Shown here: one piece after another, positions 26,780 to 34,596 of the stretch
Layout of the letters: each line of letters starts with the position of its first letter
Numbering within the stretch: the first letter of the stretch is position 1
From: an uncultured Campylobacter sp.
Lineage (GTDB): Bacteria > Campylobacterota > Campylobacteria > Campylobacterales > Campylobacteraceae
Assembly (NCBI RefSeq): GCF_938030145.1
Contig: NZ_CALHGM010000045.1
Coordinates: 18,599 to 82,598, forward strand
Direction of reading: 5' to 3'
DNA length: 64,000 nt
Position numbers and translations under genes: made by a program
The notes under the pieces: generated by a model
Database searches by the model: none
The model's input: only the letters and a program-made list of their open reading frames with translations
Told to the model about the DNA's origin: nothing

Positions 26780-27103
26780 CTATCCGTCATAGAGATTTTG
26801 TTGCGCCTGATTTTGCCTGTCGATCTCACGCTGCGAAAGCATCTTATTGAAATTGTATGCATCTTGTTGCATTTGCAGGGCTTTATTCGCCGCCTTTTGC
26901 TGCTGCAAGCCCGAATACAGACCGCCCGCCAAGCCCGCAGCTTGCAACCACGTAGGCGTTCCGCCGCCCGAGCCTGAAAACAAACCTAGCGCCCGATTGC
27001 CCGCACCCTTTAACATATCAAGAAAATTCCATCCACCGCCGCTTGTCGCCGTATTTGCGGCTCCTGCTAGCCCGCCTGCTATACCTGAAAAAAATGGGTT
27101 CAT
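26780..27103 (-). CDS. Small Gly/Ala-rich virion-type protein
   Basis: A 107-residue protein with a Gly/Ala-rich N-terminus (SGIAGGLAGAANTATSGGG), a hydrophobic middle and a helical Gln-rich C-terminus (LQQQKAANKALQMQQDAYNFNKML). This composition is common in small injection-type virion proteins. No family was recognised. It sits 10 bp after the scaffold gene and 27 bp before the next gene. Confidence 0.6.
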   Translation of the reverse strand: MNPFFSGIAGGLAGAANTATSGGGWNFLDMLKGAGNRALGLFSGSGGGTPTWLQAAGLAGGLYSGLQQQKAANKALQMQQDAYNFNKMLSQREIDRQNQAQQNLYDG

Positions 27104-27113
27104 CTCATTCTCC

Positions 27114-27773
27114 TTAAAATCCCGCCTGTTTTAGAAGCTCCGCGCCGATCTCTACGTCGCTTACCTCTTCGCCTTTTTTCATCCTGTCGAATGCACCGAG
27201 TTCTCCGCCCGATTTGTTCGTATCGATGATCTCGTCCGGTTTTTGCGTAGGCGTCGCGATCTTTATCATTGCGTTTGCTACCGCTTTCCAGCCGTCGTAG
27301 TTTTCGCCTAGCAGCGACAAAAAGCCGTTTTGTTCCGCCCATTTTCCCATCTCCTCGGGCTTGATAGTCGGATAGTCCTTACTAAATTGGTCTAAATTTT
27401 TATCAAAAACCGCTCGTTTGCGCGCCGCCTCTTGTGCCTGTGCCTGCGCTTCTTGAAGCTGCCTGATCTGCTCTTGCATCTGAGGCATTCCTTGCAAGCC
27501 CATACTATCTAGGAGCGCTTGCTGCTCGGGCGGGAGTTGCGCCGCCTTTGCCTGCTCCGCCGCTTTGGCTTTCTCCGCCTCTTGTGCCGCCTTTTGCTCC
27601 TCTATGCCTTGCATAGCGCTTGCTATCATATTTTGCAGATTTTCTTGTGTGATTTGCGGATGTTCTGTTTGCTGCTCCTCTGCATGCTCTGATCCCTGCG
27701 GCTCTACCTGCTCTTGCGCCTCGCTAGCTTCTAGCTCGCCTACTAATGCGTTGATTGCGTCTTGCTCTGTCAT
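27114..27773 (-). CDS. Putative scaffolding protein
   Basis: The 219-residue protein is very rich in Glu, Gln and Ala, with a long predicted helix around residues 40-130 (EQKAAQEAEKAKAAEQAKAAQ and on). It ends in a more basic helical tail containing EVSDVEIGAELLKQAGF. This layout, an acidic helical body and a capsid-binding C-terminal helix, and the position between portal and capsid-region genes, match phage scaffolds that direct head assembly. Sequence-level family was not recognised. Confidence 0.68.
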   Translation of the reverse strand: MTEQDAINALVGELEASEAQEQVEPQGSEHAEEQQTEHPQITQENLQNMIASAMQGIEEQKAAQEAEKAKAAEQAKAAQLPPEQQALLDSMGLQGMPQMQEQIRQLQEAQAQAQEAARKRAVFDKNLDQFSKDYPTIKPEEMGKWAEQNGFLSLLGENYDGWKAVANAMIKIATPTQKPDEIIDTNKSGGELGAFDRMKKGEEVSDVEIGAELLKQAGF

Positions 27774-27775
27774 CT

Positions 27776-28027
27776 CTATTCTCCTTTATAATTTTCAAAA
27801 AATTCAAAGAAGCCCTCTATCAGCTTCACCTTATCCATCGCTCGCAGGCGGCTTTCGTCGCCTGCATTCTCATCTTGCGCCGCGATCAGATATTCTTCGT
27901 ATTTGATACTTAGCAAAACGATAAATTTCCTCACGGCGTCATTGCCTAAAATCGGCTCAAGTTCTCTATTTGACGTCAAATTTGAGATAGTGGCGTCAAA
28001 AACCTTTTTTTGCGTGTTAGAAAGCAT
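27776..28027 (-). CDS. Small unknown head-module protein
   Basis: An 83-residue helical protein (SNTQKKVFDATISNLTSNRE near the start, ending FFEFFENYKGE). Its start overlaps the portal gene's 3' end by 11 bp, and its stop lies 2 bp before the scaffold start. No family recognised; a small head or scaffold-associated role is likely from position alone. Confidence 0.6.
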   Translation of the reverse strand: MLSNTQKKVFDATISNLTSNRELEPILGNDAVRKFIVLLSIKYEEYLIAAQDENAGDESRLRAMDKVKLIEGFFEFFENYKGE

Positions 28028-29570
28028 TGCTTCCTCCTTGCATTGGATTTATATCGGGTGGTATCTGCGGCGGTAGGATCATCTGCTCTAGCTTATTCTC
28101 CTCGCCGATAAACTCGCTTGCATTTTTAATGCCGTATAGCGGCAGAAGCTCCAAAAGAAGCTTTTTGCTCGCCTCTTTCATCGCAGCAGCCCCCGCCTGA
28201 TCTCCTATCTGCAAGCACATTCCAAACTGCGCGCCGATCATCTTTGCCGCGTCCATCAAGGATTGCTTCTGCACCTCTTTATTTAGCGCTCCGATGCCCG
28301 TGTTTAAATTTACCTTGAAGCTTGGCACCTCGCCGCGTCCAAAGCCTGCGAAAAAGACCGGATCGGCGTATTTCCACACCAAAAACGCAAGCCGTTCAAA
28401 TATCGGCTCAAAAAAGGTCTCGTTGAATGTGCGGATATATCCTTGAAGTCTTACGCTGCCCTCGTTTGCCATTATGCTTGCCATAGTAGCGGTCTCTTTT
28501 CGCACGGTCGTCGCGCCGTTTTGTTGAGGAGAGACGCCGCTAACTTCGCTCATTTCGTTTTCGATGACTTGAAGCGCAGCCATCGCTCCGCCTATGTCTC
28601 CCGCGGGCAAAACTTGCACGGCTCTTGGTTGATTTGTGTATATCGGCGTGCCTACGCTCTCAAGCTCGCCCCTCTCTACCATTGAAGCCTTGTCGAGTAT
28701 GATTTTCGGCGCGACCTGCTGGCGGATGACGTCGGCGATCGAGTTTCTATTGACGTTGAGCTCGTTTTGCAGCGGCAGCATCGACATCAGCGCGGGCTCG
28801 CCGTAGGCGCTGACATAGGTTTCCTCGTCCGTGCATCTGATCTGCGGTAGCATATAGCCTACTATAAAAGGCTGTCCGTCTCGCAGCTCTATTTTGTCGC
28901 GCAAAAGTTCGTTTTCGTAGAGGCTAGAAACATACCATTTACCGCCGCGCAGCTCGTAAATTTCGTAAATTTCGATCCGCTCGTAGGGTTTTTTGTTCTC
29001 GAAAGCCTCTTTGTTCTCTATTTTGAAAACGCCCCTTTTGCCGTAGCTCAAAATATCCTCGCTGCTAAGATAGATGCGATGCACTAGATAGGATATGTCA
29101 TTCAGCCCGCGCGCACCCGGATCAAAATATAGGTCTTGCAGGCTCACTTCGTCTATCATTGCGCGGTCTTTGCTCCAATACACCTTTACCGCGCAGCTTG
29201 CCGAAAACGGCGCACGCAAGAATATCGGTGCAAAGGTTTTGTATAGATTTATACTCTCGGCATAATGATCAATCGCCGCCTGCCATTTGTCTATCACGTC
29301 GTCCGAAGAGTTGATATAGGGTTCCAGCTTTGCGAATTTGTCGTTGTTAAAATAGGTCTCCGTAAGCCCGTCGTAAATTCTTTTTGCCTTTGAATTGAGC
29401 TTTGGAATATAGTTTTTACTCTTATTGCGCTTTTGCAGGCTCTCTGCGAGCTCGGGGCGCAATATCAGCAGATATGCCTCCTCCAAATCCTTGAAACCCT
29501 GCTTGTAGTGTTCGTAGCCGTCCATCGCCGCAGTTTTGAGCTCCTGCAGATATGCCGTCCTATCGTCCAT
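28017..29570 (-). CDS. Portal protein (podovirus-type)
   Basis: The portal is the dodecameric ring through which DNA is packaged and ejected. The 517-residue product has typical portal segments: YWSKDRAMIDEVSLQDLYFDPGA, then AYGEPALMSMLPLQNELNVNRNSIADVIRQ, and a long helix with VIENEMSEVSGVSPQQNGATTVRKETATM. Length and the YFDP and NELNVNRN motifs fit head-tail connector proteins of short-tailed phages. It overlaps both neighbours and follows the terminase. Confidence 0.85.
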   Translation of the reverse strand: MDDRTAYLQELKTAAMDGYEHYKQGFKDLEEAYLLILRPELAESLQKRNKSKNYIPKLNSKAKRIYDGLTETYFNNDKFAKLEPYINSSDDVIDKWQAAIDHYAESINLYKTFAPIFLRAPFSASCAVKVYWSKDRAMIDEVSLQDLYFDPGARGLNDISYLVHRIYLSSEDILSYGKRGVFKIENKEAFENKKPYERIEIYEIYELRGGKWYVSSLYENELLRDKIELRDGQPFIVGYMLPQIRCTDEETYVSAYGEPALMSMLPLQNELNVNRNSIADVIRQQVAPKIILDKASMVERGELESVGTPIYTNQPRAVQVLPAGDIGGAMAALQVIENEMSEVSGVSPQQNGATTVRKETATMASIMANEGSVRLQGYIRTFNETFFEPIFERLAFLVWKYADPVFFAGFGRGEVPSFKVNLNTGIGALNKEVQKQSLMDAAKMIGAQFGMCLQIGDQAGAAAMKEASKKLLLELLPLYGIKNASEFIGEENKLEQMILPPQIPPDINPMQGGSNAF

Positions 29571-29871
29571 TTTTTCCTCCTAGCTTATAAAATGTTGAGC
29601 GCCCTATCCCCGTGAGCTCCGCCACCTTTTTAAAATTTTTCCCTTGCCGTATTAAAATTTCAGCCATTTTTGTTTTTGCCTTTTTTTTCGGTATGCGCGC
29701 GCTTCCTTGTGCCAAATCGCAAAAATATGCATATAGCGTGAGTTTTAGCGCCTCGTCGTTAAGTTTCGCGAAAGATCGCACGAGCAGGGGATCAATCCGA
29801 TCAAAAATATAGTCATATTCCCGTCCATAATCTACAGCATTTATAGACTTTTCACCATGCGTAGTCGTCAT
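29560..29871 (-). CDS. Small protein with C-terminal helix-turn-helix
   Basis: A 103-residue protein. The N-terminal part contains SINAVDYGR, encoded by the duplicated palindrome; the C-terminal KNFKKVAELTGIGRSTFYKLGGK is a resolvase-type helix-turn-helix. The start at 29871 has an AAAGGAGG site 10 bases upstream and overlaps the large terminase stop by 20 bp. It could be a second terminase-associated DNA-recognition protein or a late regulator. Confidence 0.65.
   Translation of the reverse strand: MTTTHGEKSINAVDYGREYDYIFDRIDPLLVRSFAKLNDEALKLTLYAYFCDLAQGSARIPKKKAKTKMAEILIRQGKNFKKVAELTGIGRSTFYKLGGKNGR
29822..29849. repeat. 28-bp palindromic repeat, copy 2, inside the HTH gene
   Basis: This copy is 27/28 identical to 21234-21261; one arm base differs (TTATAGAC instead of TTATGGAC). 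Here the element is coding, near the start of the small HTH gene, about 250 bp upstream of the portal start. Confidence 0.8.
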
Positions 29872-31147
29872 AGCGCTCCTCCTTTCTTTGCGGCAGTATC
29901 GGACAGAGATCAAAAAAGCTCATCGCCAGCGCGTCGGCGCGATCAGGACTGCGGCCATATTCTTTTTTGAGGCTCTCTTTGGGCATCAGCAGATACCGCT
30001 CCTTTTTGTCGAAAAAAAACGAGATCGTCTGCAGCTGCCTTTTGAGCTCCTCATCGGGCGCGATCGCAAGCAGCGGAAGCTTTTCGCGCAGATTGAAATA
30101 CATCTCCGCTCTTTTGTTTGCATATTTGCGCTCATCGCTTGCCTTGAAGCTGCCTTTTGCCTCTCGCACGATACCGCGCAATCCTAGATCGCATAGCGTA
30201 TCAAAAACCCCCGCGCCCACCCCGATAGTGTCGATATAGATTGCGTGAGGTTTGAGTTCGGTTCTCTCATACTCGCCGTAAATTTCGCGCGCTAGCTCGC
30301 TCGTGCTAGCTATGCGGTAGGGCTTCAAAGCTTCTACGCTATCGCCCTGCCTTTTGCAGAGCACGCTTTCGTCGTCTCCCTCTCTGGCTACGTCCAGAGC
30401 CCAGATCACGGGCGCGCTTGCGTCGAAATACCTCTGCTTGCGAAACGAGGCTTCGATAGCCGCCAAAGAAAACACGGAATTTGACGTCGTATCCAAAAAC
30501 TCTCCGAAAATCTCCTGCCTCGCTACGTCGCTATCCGCTCCGCCCAATTCCGCGACGAGACGATCGATCTCCTCTTTTTGCAAAAGCGGATTGTCGTAGC
30601 TAGAAAACTGAAAATTCCGCCAATCCTTTTCGTTTCTCATCCCACGCTGTGCTAGGTCGAAAAATTTATTCTTTCCTTTCGGTACTCCGCCGATGAATGC
30701 GCGGGAGTTCGGATTGTCAAGCAGCATAGGAGAGATCGCATTGTCCCATAGGTAGGGGTCTTTGAGGATGATGCCCGCTTCGTTGAGGATGACCGTGTCG
30801 TATCCGAAACCCTCGATATTTTCGGGGCGTTCTGCGGAGCGAAAATCAAGATAGCCATCGCCGATTTTCAGCTGTTTGTCTTGCGCGTTCCAGCTCCACA
30901 GCTCTTTTGGCAGTTGCCGCAGTTCGGGGAGGAAATACCGCTCGAAATATCTTTTCAAATTTGCCGCTATCGTATCTACCCAGAGTATCTTTTGCCCCTC
31001 AAGCAGCCACTCGATGCAGGCATTCGCCGTGCCCTTCGTAAAGCCGAAACGTCTGCCCTTTTCGATAGTGCAAAAGCGCGCGTCGTTTTGGAAAAATACC
31101 GCCTTTTGCTGCGGCGTATAGCGCAGATCAAGGGCTAGCTCACTCAT
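29852..31147 (-). CDS. Terminase large subunit
   Basis: The large terminase is the ATP-driven motor and nuclease that packages DNA into the prohead. The 431-residue product shows an ATPase domain with a Walker A-like segment near EKGRRFGFTKG (about residues 30-40) and Walker B TVILNEAG. A C-terminal RNase H-like nuclease has acidic motifs ALDVAREGDDE, YIDTIGVGAG and SPDRADALAMS. The short N-terminus suits a compact podovirus or siphovirus-type enzyme. It overlaps the small subunit by 8 bp. Confidence 0.92.
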   Translation of the reverse strand: MSELALDLRYTPQQKAVFFQNDARFCTIEKGRRFGFTKGTANACIEWLLEGQKILWVDTIAANLKRYFERYFLPELRQLPKELWSWNAQDKQLKIGDGYLDFRSAERPENIEGFGYDTVILNEAGIILKDPYLWDNAISPMLLDNPNSRAFIGGVPKGKNKFFDLAQRGMRNEKDWRNFQFSSYDNPLLQKEEIDRLVAELGGADSDVARQEIFGEFLDTTSNSVFSLAAIEASFRKQRYFDASAPVIWALDVAREGDDESVLCKRQGDSVEALKPYRIASTSELAREIYGEYERTELKPHAIYIDTIGVGAGVFDTLCDLGLRGIVREAKGSFKASDERKYANKRAEMYFNLREKLPLLAIAPDEELKRQLQTISFFFDKKERYLLMPKESLKKEYGRSPDRADALAMSFFDLCPILPQRKEERYDDYAW

Positions 31148-31607
31148 CTTTTGCCCCTATCTCGCGCCTGGTGATCTGAATTTTCGTCTGCTGCGCGTTG
31201 GTGTTTTGAATGATCGTCTCGGGCATACGTCCTAGCACGGTCTCTTTGTTTTTTGCCGTGATGCGGGCGTGTGCCTCTATGTCGCATAGCTTCTCTGCGG
31301 ACTCCAGTGCAGCATTTGCCAACTTTTGATTTCTCAATGCCGAGTTTTGAAAATATATGAGGTGTTTTGTGGCTTCGTCTACCGCAGAGTGAAAGGCTTT
31401 CACTTCTTTTTCACTGCGGTCTGCGAGTTCCGTATTTATCGCCACTTGAGCTTTCACAAGCGGCGCGAGGTCTCTTTCTATGCCGTTGCAAATTTTAAAA
31501 ACCGCGCCTATGCTGACTTCATACTTCAGAGCTAGGGAGTTTTTGCTCGCTCCCGCCTTGTAGTCCGCGATGATTTTTTCTCTTTTTTCGTCCGTGATCC
31601 TTGCCAT
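31140..31607 (-). CDS. Terminase small subunit-like protein
   Basis: The 155-residue protein has an N-terminal helix-turn-helix (EKREKIIADYKAGASKNSLALKYEVSIGAVFKI) followed by a long helical region, the usual layout for small terminase subunits, which recognise the packaging site and recruit the large subunit. It is the first gene of the late operon and overlaps the large subunit gene. Confidence 0.8.
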   Translation of the reverse strand: MARITDEKREKIIADYKAGASKNSLALKYEVSIGAVFKICNGIERDLAPLVKAQVAINTELADRSEKEVKAFHSAVDEATKHLIYFQNSALRNQKLANAALESAEKLCDIEAHARITAKNKETVLGRMPETIIQNTNAQQTKIQITRREIGAKDE

Positions 31608-31628
31608 ATTTCACCTTTTTTGTGAAAT
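31608..31628. promoter_or_regulatory. Inverted repeat covering the late operon's first ribosome site
   Basis: ATTTCAC (31608-31614) and GTGAAAT (31622-31628) enclose CTTTTTT. On the transcribed strand the AGGTGA ribosome-binding site of the small terminase gene is part of one arm, so a hairpin would mask it, or a dimeric protein could bind here. Confidence 0.45.
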
Positions 31629-31694
31629 GCTACCACGGATTTGAAAAAAGACTTCGGCTTGTGAAAATTTTTAAAAAATGATATGTTTGGGGGG

Positions 31695-31907
31695 TTATTT
31701 TTTAAATTTTTCGATGAGCGCCAAAAGCTCGTCTAGCGCCCTAGCTTTCTCGTAGTTTTGCATCCAACTATCTATCCAATCGGGAACGGGGCGTTTTTCA
31801 TCATTGAAGCTTCGCACGGACGCAGGATGAAGCCCCACCATCTCCGCAAAATCGGCAACGGACAAATTGAGATCTTTTAGTTTTGACACGAATTCCTGTT
31901 TTGTCAT
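31695..31907 (-). CDS. Small HTH regulator, divergent from the recombinase module
   Basis: The 70-residue protein contains a helix-turn-helix of XRE character: LSVADFAEMVGLHPASVRSFN (about residues 15-35), followed by a short helical tail rich in Leu and Ala. It is transcribed away from the promoter at 32001-32029, and the spacer contains three similar AAACAAAAT boxes, so it is the likely repressor or activator of the rightward module. It lies 87 bp upstream of the terminase gene on the same strand and might also affect late genes. Confidence 0.75.
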   Translation of the reverse strand: MTKQEFVSKLKDLNLSVADFAEMVGLHPASVRSFNDEKRPVPDWIDSWMQNYEKARALDELLALIEKFKK

Positions 31908-31946
31908 AGTCTATTCCTATCCAAATTTTCATAATTATAGCAAAAT

Positions 31947-32056
31947 AAAACAAAATATTTCATTTTCTCATAAAAATAATGCAAAAAGTTTTAAAAACTC
32001 TTGACATTTGAAACAAAATGTATTATAATACGCTCAATTTAAAACAAAATGTTTTA
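31947..32056. promoter_or_regulatory. Operator-like AAACAAAAT repeats between divergent genes
   Basis: AAAACAAAATATTT (31947-31960), AAACAAAATGTATT (32011-32024) and AAAACAAAATGTTTTA (32041-32056) are three related boxes. One lies inside the spacer of the consensus promoter and one just after it, where binding would block transcription. The small HTH protein next to them is the obvious candidate ligand. Confidence 0.6.
32001..32029 (+). promoter_or_regulatory. Consensus sigma-70 promoter of the recombinase module
   Basis: TTGACA (32001-32006), a 17-bp spacer and TATAAT (32024-32029) give an ideal promoter pointing at the gene starting at 32071. Perfect -35 and -10 boxes are rare in Campylobacter-type DNA, suggesting a strong but repressed promoter. 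Confidence 0.8.
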
Positions 32057-32070
32057 CAAAGGACTAAGAG

Positions 32071-32394
32071 ATGAAAAAGGTAGTTTTCACAAAGGTTCGA
32101 GATTTCGATGGTAACGTTTTCTACGTCGAGAGAAAAAGAATTCAGATTGAGCGTGTCAGGGAGTATGGAGAAATTGAAAAATACGCCACCTTTGACGGCA
32201 ACGGATATGATAGATGCGATCGTCGCTTAGGTTATATCCTAGAGGCTAGAGTTTATTTTAGCGATTTTGATATGAGTTGGGAAGATGCTACTAGCGGTAG
32301 TGCTACCGCTGTAGATAAAAGCGGGAAAACAATTAAATTTGTTGTGGAGGATAAAAACCTACAAAACTCTATCACAAAATTTATAGAGGAATAG
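32071..32394 (+). CDS. Unknown protein, first gene of recombinase module
   Basis: A 107-residue, mostly beta-rich protein starting MKKVVFTKVRDFDGNVFYVE. It has a charged, Tyr-rich centre and ends KFIEE. No family recognised. It is directly downstream of the consensus promoter with an AAAGGA ribosome site and is followed by a strong hairpin before the next gene. Confidence 0.65.
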   Translation: MKKVVFTKVRDFDGNVFYVERKRIQIERVREYGEIEKYATFDGNGYDRCDRRLGYILEARVYFSDFDMSWEDATSGSATAVDKSGKTIKFVVEDKNLQNSITKFIEE

Positions 32395-32433
32395 TGGGCT
32401 GGCGGCAAGACGAGGAAAATCCTCGTCGCCCAC
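32394..32433. promoter_or_regulatory. Strong bulged hairpin between module genes
   Basis: GTGGGC (32394-32399) pairs with GCCCAC (32428-32433), and GACGAGGA (32409-32416) pairs with TCCTCGTC (32420-32427) around AAA. It lies in the leader of the gene at 32454 without a T-run, so it is more likely an RNA processing or translation-control element than a terminator. Confidence 0.55.
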
Positions 32434-32453
32434 AAGAAGAAAAGGATCTAAAA

Positions 32454-32867
32454 ATGAAAGAGTTAAAATTCAGCTACTCCAAAATTCTCAACTGGGGTAA
32501 AAGCTATCCTAAAAAAGGATATTTGGTTCGTTTCTATGATGAAACATCTGGTAGATATTGCTATGTCGCTGACGGATCGGCTGTGTCCTATACCGGATGG
32601 GATGCTGTCAAATTTGAAAGTTTTACTGCTGTCGCGAAAGTTTCTTCTAGGAATAGTGAGAAATTTTTCGTAAAAAGAGAGATACTTCGCAGCTCTAGCC
32701 CGCAAGGCAACGGCGATATAGACCATTTCATCGAGCTTGAAAATGGCAAAATTTTAGCAATGCCCGTTGGCGGTGGTGGATACTACCGAGTTCCGAAAAG
32801 TTCTCTTGAAACAGAAAGTTGGGGAGATTTTGAGAGTTATGGTGACGCTTATGAGGGCGAGGAATGA
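32454..32867 (+). CDS. Unknown protein upstream of the second recombinase
   Basis: The 137-residue product begins MKELKFSYSKILNWG and has a Gly-rich segment near residue 105 (AMPVGGGGYYRVP) and an acidic end (YEGEE). The ATG at 32454 has AAAAGGAT before it; an upstream start would run through the hairpin. Its stop overlaps the recombinase start by 4 bp, so the two proteins are coupled. No family recognised. Confidence 0.65.
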   Translation: MKELKFSYSKILNWGKSYPKKGYLVRFYDETSGRYCYVADGSAVSYTGWDAVKFESFTAVAKVSSRNSEKFFVKREILRSSSPQGNGDIDHFIELENGKILAMPVGGGGYYRVPKSSLETESWGDFESYGDAYEGEE

Positions 32868-33736
32868 CCCTCGCCTCTATCGCCCGAGACTATCTCGAAG
32901 TTCTCGGACAGATAAATTTTGAGCTAAGTCGTGCTCAAAAATTCGCGTTTTCTCATACGAAATATCTACCGAAAGATGCCGCCTGCATCAAGAAGGTAGA
33001 TATTCAAAGGTGGCTTGCGGGGCTTGAGGAAGGTCTAGCCCCAAGCACTATCAAGCGCGTCGTGCTGTGCTGGCGCAGAGCCTGCGAACAAGCAGTAGAA
33101 GCCGGAAAGCTTGCAAAAAATCCATTTCTGCGCGCGAAATATCCAAAGATCCCGCGCAGCAAAACAGATCCGTTCTCGGCGGAAGAGGTGGATCTGATGC
33201 TTTCAAAGGCTAGCGGGCGACTTGAGAGCTTTCTTGCTTTTGCGTTCTATACGGGAGCGCGATGCTGCGAAATTTTGGCTCTGCGCTGGGATGATATAGA
33301 TATGGAAGCTATGAGCATATCGATCAGCAAGAGCCTCACGGACGGGCTTGTCAAACCTCGCACCAAAACCGGAGAGGATAGGATCGTGCCTATATTTGCG
33401 CCGCTTTTGCCATACATCGCCCGGCTTGAAAAGAATAGGGATAGTGAGTGGGTATTTTCGCGAAAGCAAGATCATCTTTTCGGTTCTACGGCGCTTTTTG
33501 GAAATGGCAGGTGGCGTAAATTTCTAGCTGAATGCGGTATCCCATACCGAAGCGCTAGACATACCCGCCACACATTCGCAACCCACATGGTCGAGCGCGC
33601 GGTAAGGGGCGAAATCCCTTTGAAATGGGTATCTCAAATACTAGGTCATGCAAGCCTAGACATGACGATCAAGGTGTATGCGCGGTTTCTACAAAACGAA
33701 CATATGAAAATCGACCGCTCAATCACGCTTTATTAA
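32864..33736 (+). CDS. Second tyrosine recombinase
   Basis: A 290-residue site-specific recombinase with an N-terminal SAM-like core-binding domain (residues 1-95) and a C-terminal catalytic domain. The arginine of TGARCCEIL, the HTRHTFATHM box and LGHASLDMTIKVYARF with its nucleophilic tyrosine can all be seen. It lacks the arm-binding domain of the P4-type integrase at the right end, so it is a short, XerC/D-like form. It could resolve dimers, invert a segment or excise the module. It converges on a leftward gene with a 4-bp overlap. Confidence 0.88.
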   Translation: MTLASIARDYLEVLGQINFELSRAQKFAFSHTKYLPKDAACIKKVDIQRWLAGLEEGLAPSTIKRVVLCWRRACEQAVEAGKLAKNPFLRAKYPKIPRSKTDPFSAEEVDLMLSKASGRLESFLAFAFYTGARCCEILALRWDDIDMEAMSISISKSLTDGLVKPRTKTGEDRIVPIFAPLLPYIARLEKNRDSEWVFSRKQDHLFGSTALFGNGRWRKFLAECGIPYRSARHTRHTFATHMVERAVRGEIPLKWVSQILGHASLDMTIKVYARFLQNEHMKIDRSITLY

Positions 33737-34017
33737 TTTTTTTTATATCTCTTTTCGCAAGCCTTGCGCCTATCCTCTCTCATTCTATGGCTCAAAATCC
33801 ACCGCAAAGCTTCTTTTGGCGTATTTAAGATTTCGCCGAGCTCTTTTTCAAATTTTGCAGTTCTACAAGTCCGCAAAGAGTTTATCACGGTTTCGTCCGT
33901 GAGTTTTGAGCCGAAAACCTCGCGCAGCAGAAATGAGATTTCGGTCAAATAGTAGTCGTCCGGTCTGCTTTCCCACCCCTGTGCTACATGATCTAGCACG
34001 GAAAAATATAGCTCCAT
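33733..34017 (-). CDS. Unknown small early protein
   Basis: A 94-residue protein starting MELYFSVLDHVAQGWESRPD, helical and charged, ending RYKKN. The ATG at 34017 was chosen because AAGGAGAG lies before it and it overlaps the DUF1064 stop by one base. It is the last gene of the leftward early operon. No family recognised. Confidence 0.6.
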   Translation of the reverse strand: MELYFSVLDHVAQGWESRPDDYYLTEISFLLREVFGSKLTDETVINSLRTCRTAKFEKELGEILNTPKEALRWILSHRMREDRRKACEKRYKKN

Positions 34018-34367
34018 CAACTCTCCTTGAATTCCCCGTCTATCTCGCCGCAAGAGATCAGCTTTTTCAGCATCTTGGCTTTGATCTTGTATTCGGGCGT
34101 GCGGTAGCCTTTGACGTCCTCGATGATGAGCCCGTCCGCTTCATAGACGAAATCGGCGATATACTCTATCGCGCGTATTTTGCGCCCCTCATACAAAAAC
34201 CCCTCTTGCAGGGTAAATTTCACCTGCCGCCTAAGGTTTTTTATCTTGCCCGCTCTTTGTAGCAGCTCTAGCTCCGCCGCCCGTTTTGCTTCTTTGGCGC
34301 TATCGTATATCGCGCCTTTGTAGGCGGTCTTTTTAGCCTTGTATTTGGAAATTCGCCCAATTCTCAT
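34017..34367 (-). CDS. DUF1064 phage nuclease-like protein
   Basis: This 116-residue protein has the DUF1064 pattern: an N-terminal KYKAKKTAYKGAIYDSAKEA segment with the conserved S-x-x-E-A-like helix, IEYIADFVYE, and LIIEDVKGYRTPEYKIKAKML. The acidic residues and lysine in ADF and EDVKG form a PD-(D/E)XK-type site, so an endonuclease or Holliday-junction-like role in phage DNA processing is likely. It overlaps the HNH gene by 35 bp. Confidence 0.8.
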   Translation of the reverse strand: MRIGRISKYKAKKTAYKGAIYDSAKEAKRAAELELLQRAGKIKNLRRQVKFTLQEGFLYEGRKIRAIEYIADFVYEADGLIIEDVKGYRTPEYKIKAKMLKKLISCGEIDGEFKES

Positions 34368-34596
34368 CCGCCAGCCTCTCGTATTTTTCTATGCTTTCGT
34401 GTTTGTGCGCGTGGCACCACTGATGGCAAACTCTACATACCGCGATCAATTTGTGATCGTCTTTGTCTGCTCCGTAACGTCCAAATTTCACGTGATGCGG
34501 CTCAACGCTCGGAGCTTGTCCGCAAATTTGGCACACCGGGTGTTCGTAGGCTAGGAAATTTTTAAAAGCTTCGAACTTCGCTTTGGATAGTCTCAT
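34333..34596 (-). CDS. HNH endonuclease
   Basis: An 87-residue nuclease with the zinc-binding/HNH layout CQICG ... EPHHVKFGRYGADKD ... CRVCHQWCHAHK. The paired histidines in EPHH and the following Asp/His residues are the catalytic part. Small HNH proteins often support phage DNA packaging or nicking. The ATG at 34596 overlaps the stop of the next upstream gene as ATGA; any longer start has no support. Confidence 0.85.
   Translation of the reverse strand: MRLSKAKFEAFKNFLAYEHPVCQICGQAPSVEPHHVKFGRYGADKDDHKLIAVCRVCHQWCHAHKHESIEKYERLADENWANFQIQG

Noticed and set aside
31695..33736. Clear terminal repeats flanking the second recombinase module
   Set aside because: I looked for direct or inverted repeats at both edges and found none long enough to claim.
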